DNA of 25,000 bases from Halisarca cf. caerulea (Eukaryota; Porifera; Demospongiae; Chondrillida; Halisarcidae): assembly GCA_963170055.1 (NCBI GenBank), contig CAUJGJ010000420.1, positions 1 to 25,000 on the forward strand, given 5' to 3'. The position numbers and the translations under genes were made by a program. Below are positions 8,669 to 18,291 of the stretch, in pieces. Positions within the stretch are counted from its first letter, which is position 1. Every line of letters starts with the position of its first letter. The notes beneath the pieces were generated by a model. That model saw nothing but the letters and a program-made list of their open reading frames with translations. It made no database searches and was not told the origin of the DNA.

Positions 8669-8787
8669 ATTAGGCTTATAATTTTTGCCAATTTTTTTTT
8701 TGATTTTTTTTTCATGCATACATTTAATTTTATTATCACTGCATTGTTTCTTTTCATTGTATCATCTAATTTAATGCATCAAATGTA

Positions 8788-8800
8788 AATATGAGGAATA
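8788..8800. repeat. Target-site duplication, right copy
   Basis: AATATGAGGAATA, identical to 5835-5847. Immediately after it the pseudogene intron resumes, matching the intact gene's intron (TTTCATG then AAACTATTATTACAAGATTT). Confidence 0.85.
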
Positions 8801-9056
8801 GATGGAGATTTCATGTAAACTATTATTACAAGATTTTGAGCATGCCCGTATGCACTGAAAGACTGTAGTTCACCAAGACATTGTACAAAGTTTAACTTGT
8901 TAACAAGGATAACTGTTACTTCTATAGTAATTAATGTCGTTATGGTATAGTGCTTATATTATTGGGCCTACTGTGGTGTTTTTCCTTGTATAATCATTAT
9001 TATATGTTGGTTTGTTTTTAACTTTTACTGACAATATTATTTCCCTTTGTACACAG

Positions 9057-9695
9057 TTCCTACAGTGGAAGCCTGCATGTCCTTCATCACAAACAGCTAC
9101 AATACTAGTTGGCATTTTTATCACGGCTATTCTCCTCATGGCCCATGTGGTAACTGTGGTAACTGCAGCTGTTTACTGTGTAACTAGACACTGTTGCACA
9201 AAGACATCCTGGGAGTTCCCTGAAGTGAAAGACATAAAGATACCATACACAAGAACCCAGCATATGAGTTAAAACCTTAAAATTGGCGTTGAGTTGACTA
9301 AAAGTCCAGTGTGTGAAGCACAAGCTCCAGATGATCCACCAACTGAGACCGATGACAAAAAAGGGTGTATGATGTTCAAATGATATATAGATAATCCATC
9401 TTATAAGGCAACATGGAGAGGAGATGATGCTAGTATGACTAGGAATCCGTCGTACCAAACTGAAGAAATAGAAAAGAAGATTTACGTTGTCATTATATCA
9501 TATCAGATAGGCTCAGTGGAAGAACTATTGTTAGAATGACGGTAAATCCATCATTTGTAGATGAAGATCATATAGAGACGATGAAAAATCTGTTATAATA
9601 AAGGAGTTACTGAAAACATACAGATGATAGTTAATCCACCATATGAGAAAGAAGCACTAAGCCATGATGTTGAGATGATCAGAAATTCATAACAC
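9057..9695 (+). pseudogene. Decayed tandem copy of the TM/NPxY exon
   Basis: The acceptor (CCCTTTGTACACAG) and following bases match those at 3226-3260. A 4-bp insertion (CATG-like, near 9073) shifts the frame before the membrane helix, although the helix and the juxtamembrane CVTRHCCTK are still open in the shifted frame (to TAA 9270-9272). Sequence equivalent to about 3440-4163 of the intact copy is missing. The remainder matches 4165-4651 with many indels, still showing NPSY codons near 9394 and 9451. At 9254-9268 it reads AAC CCA GCA TAT GAG, so Tyr is kept where the intact copy has TAA. This copy cannot encode a receptor. Confidence 0.85.
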
Positions 9696-11145
9696 CTGAA
9701 GTACAGCATGCATGGTGGATGATTCATTAGTATATTAACGATAAACACTTGCATAAAGAGTACTGACTGAAGTTGGTTCATCAGTAATGGTAAATGACAT
9801 CTGTGCACCAGTTTCAGTGTGTTTGCTGTACGATGAACATGATAGTCAATTAGTTGTCATAATATCTGGTTAAGCAACTGATGTTACTTAATATTTATGG
9901 ACATATAGTTTATTTGATAATTTTAATCTTGTCAATTAATTATTGTTTTCTTATGATTATGTCATGTATATTGTACTCACTTCCCTTCTTGTTCTCAAGT
10001 ATAATCATAATAGTATTATAATGTATACCATAATTGCTGCTGATCATGACGAGATGACAAGCATGTACACATGTATATCTGGAATCACACTATTTGAAAG
10101 AACCGTGCGAGGCATGCACAGCTATAGGACAGATCTATTTGATTATGACATCGGTGTTGAGAGTTGAAACTTGTGTGGGCTGTTATATAGGCTGTTATGA
10201 TCTAGAATTAGAATCTAACATTGTATTGAATATGCAGAATAATTCTACACTAAGGAAACATGAGACATTCACATAATTTTGCATTTTTAAGGCTCACTTT
10301 ACAAATCCATTGAACATTCATTTACATATCAATTGCATGTATGCGATCCACTTCTTATACCTGGCAGTGCAAATCTACTAACAGTCCTCACATGCATGGG
10401 CATGCATCACACTGGCACAGTAGCAAGCTAGGTCGGCCATTGTGCATACATAGAGCGTACTATGTCTGTAACAACATGTTATTATTGCCACTTTTCCTTC
10501 TTTTTATGTTCGTTTTCCCTATAATAATTGTATTGCAAAAAACACTGCAGCATGATACCTTTAAATAAGGAGTTCTCTTACTGCGTGGGCAGGAGATTGC
10601 CATGGTGTTGTCTTAGTGGAATTTTAATGTTGCAATGTCATACCTGAGCAACCATTGACGCTTTTTTCTTTTTTTTCTTTTGAATTTATAATTACCGAAA
10701 GGTTTAGCGAAGGTAATTATTTCCATTGCCAATGGGAGTCCAATTGCGGTCACCCATGCATTTCGTAAGGTAAAATTCTACCTTTCTGTTCAGAATGATT
10801 ATTTTCAACTCAAATTGAAGCTCCAACTTGCTTGAAGCAACTTGAATAAGAGTGCAATATAGGATAAGCTTTGAACCATTTCGATGTGAAAAGTATAATG
10901 ATACCTGTACATGCAGACATGCATGCAGGCAGCTGCAGGCAGAATCTGGATAATCGATACAAACTACATGCAGTGCATGTGCAATCTTACATGCAAATTT
11001 AAATTCTGTATAGCAGTTTTACATGCACACACCCATGCATGTACATGTGTAGTCCATTACACAAGCCTGCATTACACACACTATCTATGCATATAATGCC
11101 TATACTCTACTATATATCCGCTCTTTCTCTATTATTGAACATGCA
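9696..11145. other. Non-coding spacer
   Basis: AT-rich sequence with no supported gene; short open frames have no domain-like content. Two small items are visible. Poly-T/CT runs occur at about 10661-10680. A perfect 9-bp stem, ATAATTACC at 10688-10696 with GGTAATTAT at 10712-10720, encloses a 15-base loop. The stretch 10905-11060 is rich in ATGCA/TGCATG, as near other microsatellites here. Confidence 0.6.
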
Positions 11146-11153
11146 TATATGTG

Positions 11154-11184
<31 letters not shown>

Positions 11185-11251
11185 GTGTATGTGTGTGTGT
11201 GTACATGTGTGCGCACGTGTGTGTGCATGTGTGTGTGTGTGTGTGTGTGCA
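11146..11251. repeat. GT microsatellite
   Basis: (GT)n with TATG, GTACATG and GCGCAC interruptions. It adjoins the left end of the piggyBac-like element (TTAA at 11257). Confidence 0.96.
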
Positions 11252-11256
11252 TGTGT

Positions 11257-12075
11257 TTAACCCATTATTGTGGAAGATATGATTGCGCAATCACCCCTTT
11301 ATCGTGGACGAGCCACTATAGTGGCTCGTACTTCTTTTGTCATTTTAAGAACGAATTAAATGTTTACTGGCTCAATTGCCCATCTAACGAAAGTTAAAAC
11401 ATGTTACCAGTATCAACATAAGCGATAGATAACAAAAATAGTAACACGAAAGCTAGAAAAACAGAAAATCCTAAGCGTACCGTATGCGTATTGCTGCATC
11501 AGACGAGTTTCGGGAACAGGTAGATGATGACAAAAACGAGTTCAGAATTAATCTGGCTTGAGAAACGATGGCACAGCACCTCTTTAGAAAGCAGAAAGGA
11601 CGAACTAGCATTAACAGTGTGCCTCCTTTCCTGCGATTTGAGAGCGTCACTCCCTTCGACGTTGACAATCTTCGGAGCGCCCTAATCTGCCATTATAGCT
11701 CGTCAATTCTTTCCAGGAAGCAAACCAAGTAAAGCGGCAAGCAAAGTAAGGAAATCGATCACATTCTCCGTGCGTAGTTCCTGATTTTAGATTGAGCCAC
11801 ACTAAAGTATGCCATTTTTGTTCCGCATAACTAGGATTTGTCGGTAAATTATCGCATATTTATTGCATAACATCGTAAAACGGGATCGAAGATAACTTTT
11901 AGTATGTGTTCTAACTTCGTTATAATCCATATTAGAAGGTTCATACTTACAGAGTGTGTTACTATTGCTACGTGTATGCTTCGTATAAAATTTGAACAAA
12001 ATGCGCTAAACTTTCGTCATCTTCCACAACCACGGGTTGAGCCACTATAGTGGCTCGTCCACAATAAAGGGTTAA
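11257..12075. mobile_element. piggyBac-like non-autonomous element (TTAA ends)
   Basis: TTAA at 11257-11260 and 12072-12075 flank an 811-bp body whose ends are inverted repeats. The left reads CCCATTATTGTGGA; the right reverse-complements to CCCTTTATTGTGGA. TTAA targets and a CCC-starting terminus are hallmarks of piggyBac elements. Subterminally, each side carries the palindrome GAGCCACTATAGTGGCTC (left about 11309-11330, where it extends to 22 bp; right about 12040-12057). A further inverted match (GTGGAAGAT on the left, ATCTTCCAC on the right) links the two ends. No transposase frame is present, so it would depend on an enzyme in trans. Confidence 0.8.
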
Positions 12076-12727
12076 TATCAGTGGAGGCAGCATTGATATT
12101 ATCTGAAAGTGTAGCAAACTAAAGAAAATAAAACTGACACACAGTGAGATAACTACACTGTAAAAAATGGGGTGTTATGATAACACCCTCAGCTTATAAT
12201 AACACACGCGGTCAAAATGCCAAAGGTGCACTGATAACACCCCAGGCGCTGTTAACCCCTCTAGAGTGTTGGCGCAACACCCGTATTTGCTTGGGGTGCT
12301 ACTGTAGCACAATTTCTGAGCTTCATTTTGCCACGCTGATTTGGGAAACCAGTTTACAAACAGGTTATACTAAGTTTTCCTGACCAAATCTAGTGAAGCC
12401 TCGTGGTCAAAGAGATGGCCGTTCTTGAGCTTGGCTTTTGTGCTTGTTTGACGAATATCTTACTTTTGGAATACTCAGGTGGAAAGAGGACATGAAACAG
12501 ACGAAAAAATGTTGTAGCTGACGGTTTCCAGGCGCGTAGTAGACGGTTTCCAAGCCCATAACAGACACCCGTAGGAGACGATTACCATGCAGGTCCGTAG
12601 GAGACGGTTTTCATACAGTTCGTAGGAGACGCTGTGCGGATTATTACACGTGAGTTTTGTACCGCCACTGCTTCACCCTTTTGTTTTCAGCTGCACGTCT
12701 GTTATCAAGTTTACTGTGGTTAAGAAT

Positions 12728-12980
12728 GATTGTGTACTACTGGGGAGAAGAACGATTGTGTACTACTGGGGAGAAGAACGATTGTGTACTACTGGGGAGA
12801 AGAACGATTGTGTACTACTGGGGGGGAAGAACGATTGTGTACTACTGGGGGGGGGGGGGGGGGGGGGAAGAATGATTGTGTATTACAGTCACTGGGGGGG
12901 AAAACAATTGTGTACTACTGTAGGGAAGACTGGTTGTGTACTACTGGGGGGGGGGGGGGGGGGGGGGGGACGATTGTGTA
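12728..12980 (+). repeat. 26-bp minisatellite with G21 and G24 runs
   Basis: About nine units of GATTGTGTACTACTGGGG plus a short AGAAGAAC-like tail. The starts at 12728, 12754, 12780 and 12806 are exactly 26 bp apart, then spacing drifts as the G run of the unit expands. Two units carry uninterrupted runs of 21 G (12847-12867) and 24 G (12946-12969). These should form G-quadruplexes and are prone to sequencing length error. Open frames here are repeat artefacts. Confidence 0.95.
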
Positions 12981-13599
12981 TTATTACCGTGTGCCAGGAA
13001 AGATGGTTGTATATACAAATGTGGAGTTGTTTGTTTCTACATTTGGAAGATTGTGCATAGAATAAACATGATTCTGGAATGTGTAAAGTTTTCTTAATGT
13101 TCTCTGACATCCTTGCAGGTACCACTTGAACACTCTTTGGTCCATCAAGTGGGCAATCCTCATATTGGACCATTAAAAAGATGGACAGATCGGATGATCC
13201 AATATATGATTTGGAAATCATCCTCCTCTACAGCTTATAACAGTTTTCCTTTTCTTTGTGACTCTTTGTGACTGTCTTGAATCATAACTCTCTCCTTTGT
13301 ATGTATGTGTGTTATGAACATCTCTTATTTAATTTACCATTTTTGTAAACTTTTTTTAAATACTTTGATATATAAATTGAAGTAATTTTGTATTGCATTC
13401 TATTGATTCAGAAAGGACTCTCCATCTTACTAGCCATATTATTGTGCTGCATGTGGAGATCCTAAACTGATCATATGCACCTAAACCTGTATGACATCAT
13501 TGTTGGTCACTATTGCGTCATACAAAGCGTGCATTTTGAATCGTTCGCATGCGACTTTATTGGGGGTGGATCGAGGAGAGGAGAGAGCATCTGAGTAAA

Positions 13600-14680
13600 T
13601 CGCTGTGGATATTGCAAAGTTTAGCTGTAATGAACCTTTTACTGTTATATCCAAGGAAGTAGGAGAGAATCCAGCAATTGTTCGCCAAAAGAACGGGATG
13701 TAACTGGAGTTGGACTCGGCGGACTTGCAGTTTACGCACGAAGAGCGAAGGGAATCCTTCCAATGTTTGGGGACAGCCTGTCTATTCGGGCTTTGTATGG
13801 GGTCCAAAGGAGAAATTCAAGCCCAGCAAGTGAGTTAACTCGCTTTGACATCAGTAGAAACTCAATCAGTTGACTTCACTGCCTATCCTGTAGAAACTTT
13901 TAGCCCGTGGTGCACGTATTGTGCTTCTATTCGGTAAGCCTTCAAAATGGGAGCAATTATCACGTTCACCATACAAGATATCCCACCCAGGGCGAAGTTG
14001 AATGGCACCAGTACATTGGATCATGGTTTTGGACATTCTTACTGAAATACACCAATGAAAACTGGCAAAATGGTTCCTTATTTGTTTGTTACTGCTCCTA
14101 TACTTGAGTCCTATGTACGTATGTGTATCCTTCGGCTGTACAGGAAGCCCGGCAAACGTGTTGCAGTTGAGGTTGATGGCACCATTGACAGCATTCTCGT
14201 GTGAGCTGTAAAATGGAGAAATTTCACCACACTCAGAGCAAACAGGAGAAAAAGTTGGAAACATTGGCAGACAAATTGAAAGGTGATGAGTGCAACATGT
14301 CTGTGATACATGTGATGGCATGCTGCAATTGCTATCTGTTCACATGTATCCTAATACTCATTAAGTGAGCTATGTACATCGTCTCTGCAGACCTGGATAT
14401 GGTGCAGTTTCTCAAGCTGTGCAAAAAACAAAGGCCAGCAGTCTTTTGTTTGATGCTAAGGTTTGTATTAATTGTTTAAGACTTATTGCAGCCTGTAAAG
14501 GAGTGTACACATGTACAGTGATGTGTATGTTTGTCATACAATGTAATGCATGCAAATGTATGCTTACATATTGTTTGCTTGCTCCAACAGACTGAATCAG
14601 ATGATGATTTGGAAGATCAGTTGTGGCAGCTCGGTCAAATTGAGCCTTATATCTGCTGTGCTGGGGGAACTTTTTGTTGA
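13600..14680 (+). pseudogene. Exon-like fragments of an unrecognised gene inside the TA element
   Basis: Several plus-strand stretches look coding but do not join into one clean frame. 13609-13692 gives FTVISKEVGENPAIVRQKNG, then 13667-13829 GVGLGGLAVYARRAKGILPM before a GTGAGT donor. 13894-13933 gives LLARGARIVLLFG with a GTAAGC donor. 14141-14200 gives KPGKRVAVEVDGTIDSILV. 14212-14281 gives EKFHHTQSKQEKKLETLADK, coiled-coil-like. The best pair is 14391-14460 joined to 14591-14680 (CTGCAG acceptor, then CCAACAG acceptor), encoding YGAVSQAVQKTKASSLLFDA, TESDDDLEDQLWQLGQIEPY and a TGA stop. No family was recognised. Long antisense frames (13866-14321 and 13481-13807, minus) are an alternative but have less protein-like composition. 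It may be a transposon gene or a captured host gene. Confidence 0.35.
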
Positions 14681-15324
14681 ACAATGTGTTTGTTGACGTA
14701 CGTAAGCCACTTCATCAAGAAAAGAGTGGACACTGACTGCTAACTATTGTACGTGTATTTTACTATCTTTTATTTGTTTCAACCTATCATCCCTTTTTAT
14801 TTTTTTGACCAATCTTTTTCTATATTTCTCCATCCTGCACCACCTGTTCTCAATCATCTCTGTTCTCTTAAACATGTGTAACTTTATTTATTACATTGCT
14901 AAATTTAATGATTGGTTTGAATTGAGACAATTAAAGTGTATGCGAGCGACAATATACCCATATAAGGACAACACCCATTTTGGGGTAGCATCAGCACCCC
15001 TTATGAGGAGTGTTGCCGTAGCACCTTTTGTAACACCCCAAGGGGTGTCAAATCTAAACATTAATCCCAACACCCCTAGAGGTGTTACCCCAACACCCCA
15101 TTTTTTACAGTGTACATATATTATTCTGTTACAATGATAGCTTAGCCTAGTACAAAATACCCATAGCGCAATTCTGAACTTATGTATGCGTTTGGCGAAA
15201 AAACCTTGCTACAGACACATCTGTGGCCTAAGTGTACTACAATAGTAGAGTTTTTATATTATACATACTAAAAGAATTTCTGCACTCCATAAATCTGAAA
15301 GGAGGGAAAAACAGTAAATAACAC

Positions 15325-16059
<735 letters not shown>

Positions 16060-16328
16060 CTACTTGACTGGTCCATAAGCTGGATTGTCAGTCAATGTAA
16101 TGCATTCATAAGTCTTCCCTCCTTGCGCTTGATCATAGACATCTTCCCGCTTTACAGGAGAACTTGTCTTAGATGTGTTCTTGTAACAGTGTCTTGTTAA
16201 GAAGAAGACAACCACTACACTTATGATGTAGAAAAGTATCAGTACAACTGATGGTACAACAGCTGCTAGAGCTGTTGGAATGATGCACACATTACTTTTG
16301 GGTGTTGCATTCAAATTGCATATTATAT
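16060..16328 (-). CDS. Transmembrane and NPAY-tail terminal exon of the inverted receptor-like paralogue
   Basis: On the minus strand an acceptor (TTCTTCTCCAG) precedes 16328, and the exon runs in phase 1 to a stop at 16060. The start carries a possible glycosylation site (NAT). A strongly hydrophobic helix of about 28 residues (about 16280-16195) comes next, followed by TRHCYKNTSK. This matches the juxtamembrane TKHCCMK and TRHCCTK of the plus-strand copies, the clearest sign of common origin. The short tail (about 35 residues) has three tyrosines: EDVYDQ, TYECITL (a YxxI type SH2/ITIM-like or sorting motif) and DNPAYGPVK, a single NPxY four residues from the end. The protein is likely a membrane receptor signalling through, or internalised by, PTB or adaptor proteins. 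The upstream exon is 16618-16908. Confidence 0.75.
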
Positions 16329-16617
16329 CTGGAGAAGAAGGAATAAACTAAATAAATGGTTTGATGTTATGCTCATCCTATGAGAATAACATTGCATGTT
16401 ATTAACACATTTAATACATACTTGCAGGTGCATGAGCTCAGTCAAATACGCCAATCACATGTATACAAGAAGGAAAGCCATGATATAGAGTACATAAAAG
16501 TGGACTGATTTCAACCAGTTGTCATACACCTGAGAAAATTTATAGTATTACTAATAAAATTTTCCTATAATAGCACAAGTGAATGTATTTTCTTTCATAG
16601 TACATATATACACTGAC

Positions 16618-16908
16618 CTTTAGGAGGTATAGTTACATCATTAGCAAGACATCCAGTAGCACTTCCACAGTTGTTAGATGGAATCACAGTAACACTGTGG
16701 TTAAAAAAAGGATTTAGTCCACTGATAGTACATGGACTGGTACAAGTCACACTGCTCCCACAGTTTGGTGATGACATGGGACAGAATGTGACTGTAGCGG
16801 TCGTGCTTGGAGGACCGGCAGGTTGCAGCCAGACTACAGTAGCATTCAGGGTAAAATCAGCATTGAATTTCCTAGAATAAGACAATGCAGTTGGGCAGGA
16901 AGGTGCAC
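16618..16908 (-). CDS. FN3-like exon of the inverted receptor-like paralogue
   Basis: This 291-bp minus-strand exon lies between TTCTACAG and AAAG/GTCAGT, phase 1 at both ends, and is separated from the TM exon by a 289-bp intron (16329-16617). The product has ATVVWLQPAG (the FN3 core Trp strand), TVTFCPMSSPNCGSSVTC, ISGLNPFFNHSVTVIPSNNC and GSATGC. SPNC and NNCGxATGC align residue for residue with YCPSTSPNC and NNCGAATGC of 2015-2323, so the two genes are paralogues with a shared disulphide pattern. Upstream exons and a signal peptide were not found in the window; a hAT-like element and satellite DNA lie on that side. Frame and splice sites are intact, so this copy may be functional. Confidence 0.75.
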
Positions 16909-17376
16909 CTGTAGAACAGCCCATGAAAGGAGATGATCATTGAAGACATACAGAAGAAGTTACACAGGGGTACCATGCAGCTATCACAGTGAAATACATA
17001 CATGCATTCAATCTAAACACAAAAATATTATTTAAAATAATATACAATAATTAGTATTTTCCTATAGTAATTAATACTGTATATACATAAAACAAAATAC
17101 AGCTCGGCATAACTATAGCTCAAATTTATATAGCACAAACATCAAAATGTGAGTGAGCTGGGGCTTGATGATCCTGATGCTTAGGCAATCATAGTGACAC
17201 ACAGTATAACAAGCTGGACAGAAGATATTATTATATATTAAATATAGCAATTCAAAATAATGATATACAAGACTCTATCACCATGGAGTCACTGCATGGG
17301 ATTAGGATTGTTGACTGTGTAAGCCTGCCTAGCTTATATTATATTAGCTGTATCCAATACACAGATTCTGTGACCA
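16909..17376. other. Non-coding sequence 5' of the minus-strand gene
   Basis: Probably an intron or the upstream region of the minus-strand gene. AT-rich. No minus-strand exon ending in phase 1 with a good donor was convincing, and nothing else was recognised. Confidence 0.4.
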
Positions 17377-17382
17377 TTAAAG

Positions 17383-18059
17383 CAGGCCCGGAGCAAACTG
17401 ATTTTCATTGGTCAGGCCGGAATACCGTCAAAAATTATATGTTAATTGTACTAGTCTAAGAGTGAAAGAAATGGAATTATAAGTATAGAATGACACATAA
17501 CTCAGTTGCAATGTTACTTGACCGCGGAGCACATCAATAGCAGCATCATGAACATGCAGTATCATGAGATACGTAGTTTAGCCTTTGCTGATGCATAGTA
17601 CGTATGCTGCAGGTAGGCCTTTTACTCCGCGGAGACCACTGAGACCTCAGTCTCATAATATTATGTTGAATTAGTGACTGGTATATATGACCAACAGAAC
17701 TTTTATGACCATCAAAATCAATGGCCTCTCCAGCACTGCAAGTAGCTTGCAGTCATAGAGGATGCCCTAGCTTGATGAGCGCAAATTGAAAATTTAAGAC
17801 TAATATGGGTTCAAACGGCGGCAATTGAAGCCACATAAAGGCCTTTGCAATCACATAGACTTACGTACACGCGATTTTCTATATTGCGCAATGATAATAT
17901 GGCTGATTTGCGTAGCGACGAACTAAATTATTGATGAAGCAGTCACGGTTTCTTCAAAACTTGATCCTTCTCTTAAAAGGCCAAAATATATTTTTGAGGT
18001 AACTTCTAAATATTGGTTAGGGCAAAACCTGACCAGCCTGACCGGTTGCGCCGGCCCTG
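17383..18059. mobile_element. hAT-like non-autonomous element
   Basis: The left end reads CAGGCCCGGAGCAAAC and the right end reverse-complements to CAGGGCCGGCGCAACC: 16-bp terminal inverted repeats with few mismatches and the CAGG-CCGG style seen in hAT elements. TTAAAG occurs immediately outside both ends (17377-17382 and 18060-18065), giving a 6-bp target duplication; most hAT elements make 8 bp, though shorter ones are known. A second inner inverted match (GGTCAGGCCGG and CCTGACCGG) sits subterminally. No transposase frame is present in the 677 bp. Confidence 0.7.
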
Positions 18060-18291
18060 TTAAAGTCCAGACCTGGAAGAACACCACCATCATACAATAT
18101 CATACACACAGTGCATGAGGATGCCCCCTCCACAAACCTCTGAACCTCCCTTTTTTATTATTACAACAGCAAAATCAACATTATAATAACATCTATTCAC
18201 TTCATCTACATGCACCTGCTAGAAAAGAACTTTCCAGGTCAATTGTAGCCTACGGGCCAGCAATCTCCTGCATGGTACCATAGATTAGTGA

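Larger units (their letters stand above)
5848..8787 (+). mobile_element. 5'-truncated non-LTR retrotransposon inserted in the pseudogene intron
   Basis: A 2,940-bp insertion bounded by 13-bp direct repeats (5835-5847, 8788-8800). The paralogous intron at about 2891-2903 supplies an unoccupied site, so the borders are firm. It opens in mid-coding sequence (LRLKHPP at about 5866), meaning it is 5' truncated, as expected of target-primed reverse transcription. Reverse-transcriptase coding follows (about 5941-7350), then an interrupting insertion (about 7360-7910), then the C-terminal part of the same polyprotein (7921-8668), and an AT-rich 3' end with T9 and T8 runs (8691-8712). No long poly(A) tail is left. 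Frameshifts and stops make it inactive. The clade was not determined; the order RT then C-terminal nuclease-like module resembles elements with a restriction-like endonuclease. Confidence 0.87.
12156..15112. mobile_element. 2.96-kb TA-flanked DNA transposon with 21-bp perfect TIRs
   Basis: The left end begins CACTGTAAAAAATGGGG; the right end is its exact reverse complement for 21 bp. TA dinucleotides at 12154-12155 and 15113-15114 flank it, consistent with a TA target duplication. About 150 bp inside each end, AACACCCC/GGGGTGTT and close variants recur in both orientations (at least seven per side), a usual arrangement for transposase-binding sites. The interior holds a 26-bp minisatellite (12728-12980) and exon-like fragments (13600-14680). 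No recognisable transposase was found, so the superfamily is open: Tc1/mariner-like or another TA-targeting group. Confidence 0.82.

Noticed and set aside
9943..10276. Two overlapping short plus-strand frames
   Set aside because: AT-rich, no domain-like content, no splice signals of note and no similarity to neighbours.
13866..14321. 151-codon minus-strand open frame
   Set aside because: Not accepted as a gene: opposite-strand pieces with splice signals are more protein-like and no family was recognised. Kept only as an alternative in the note on 13600-14680.
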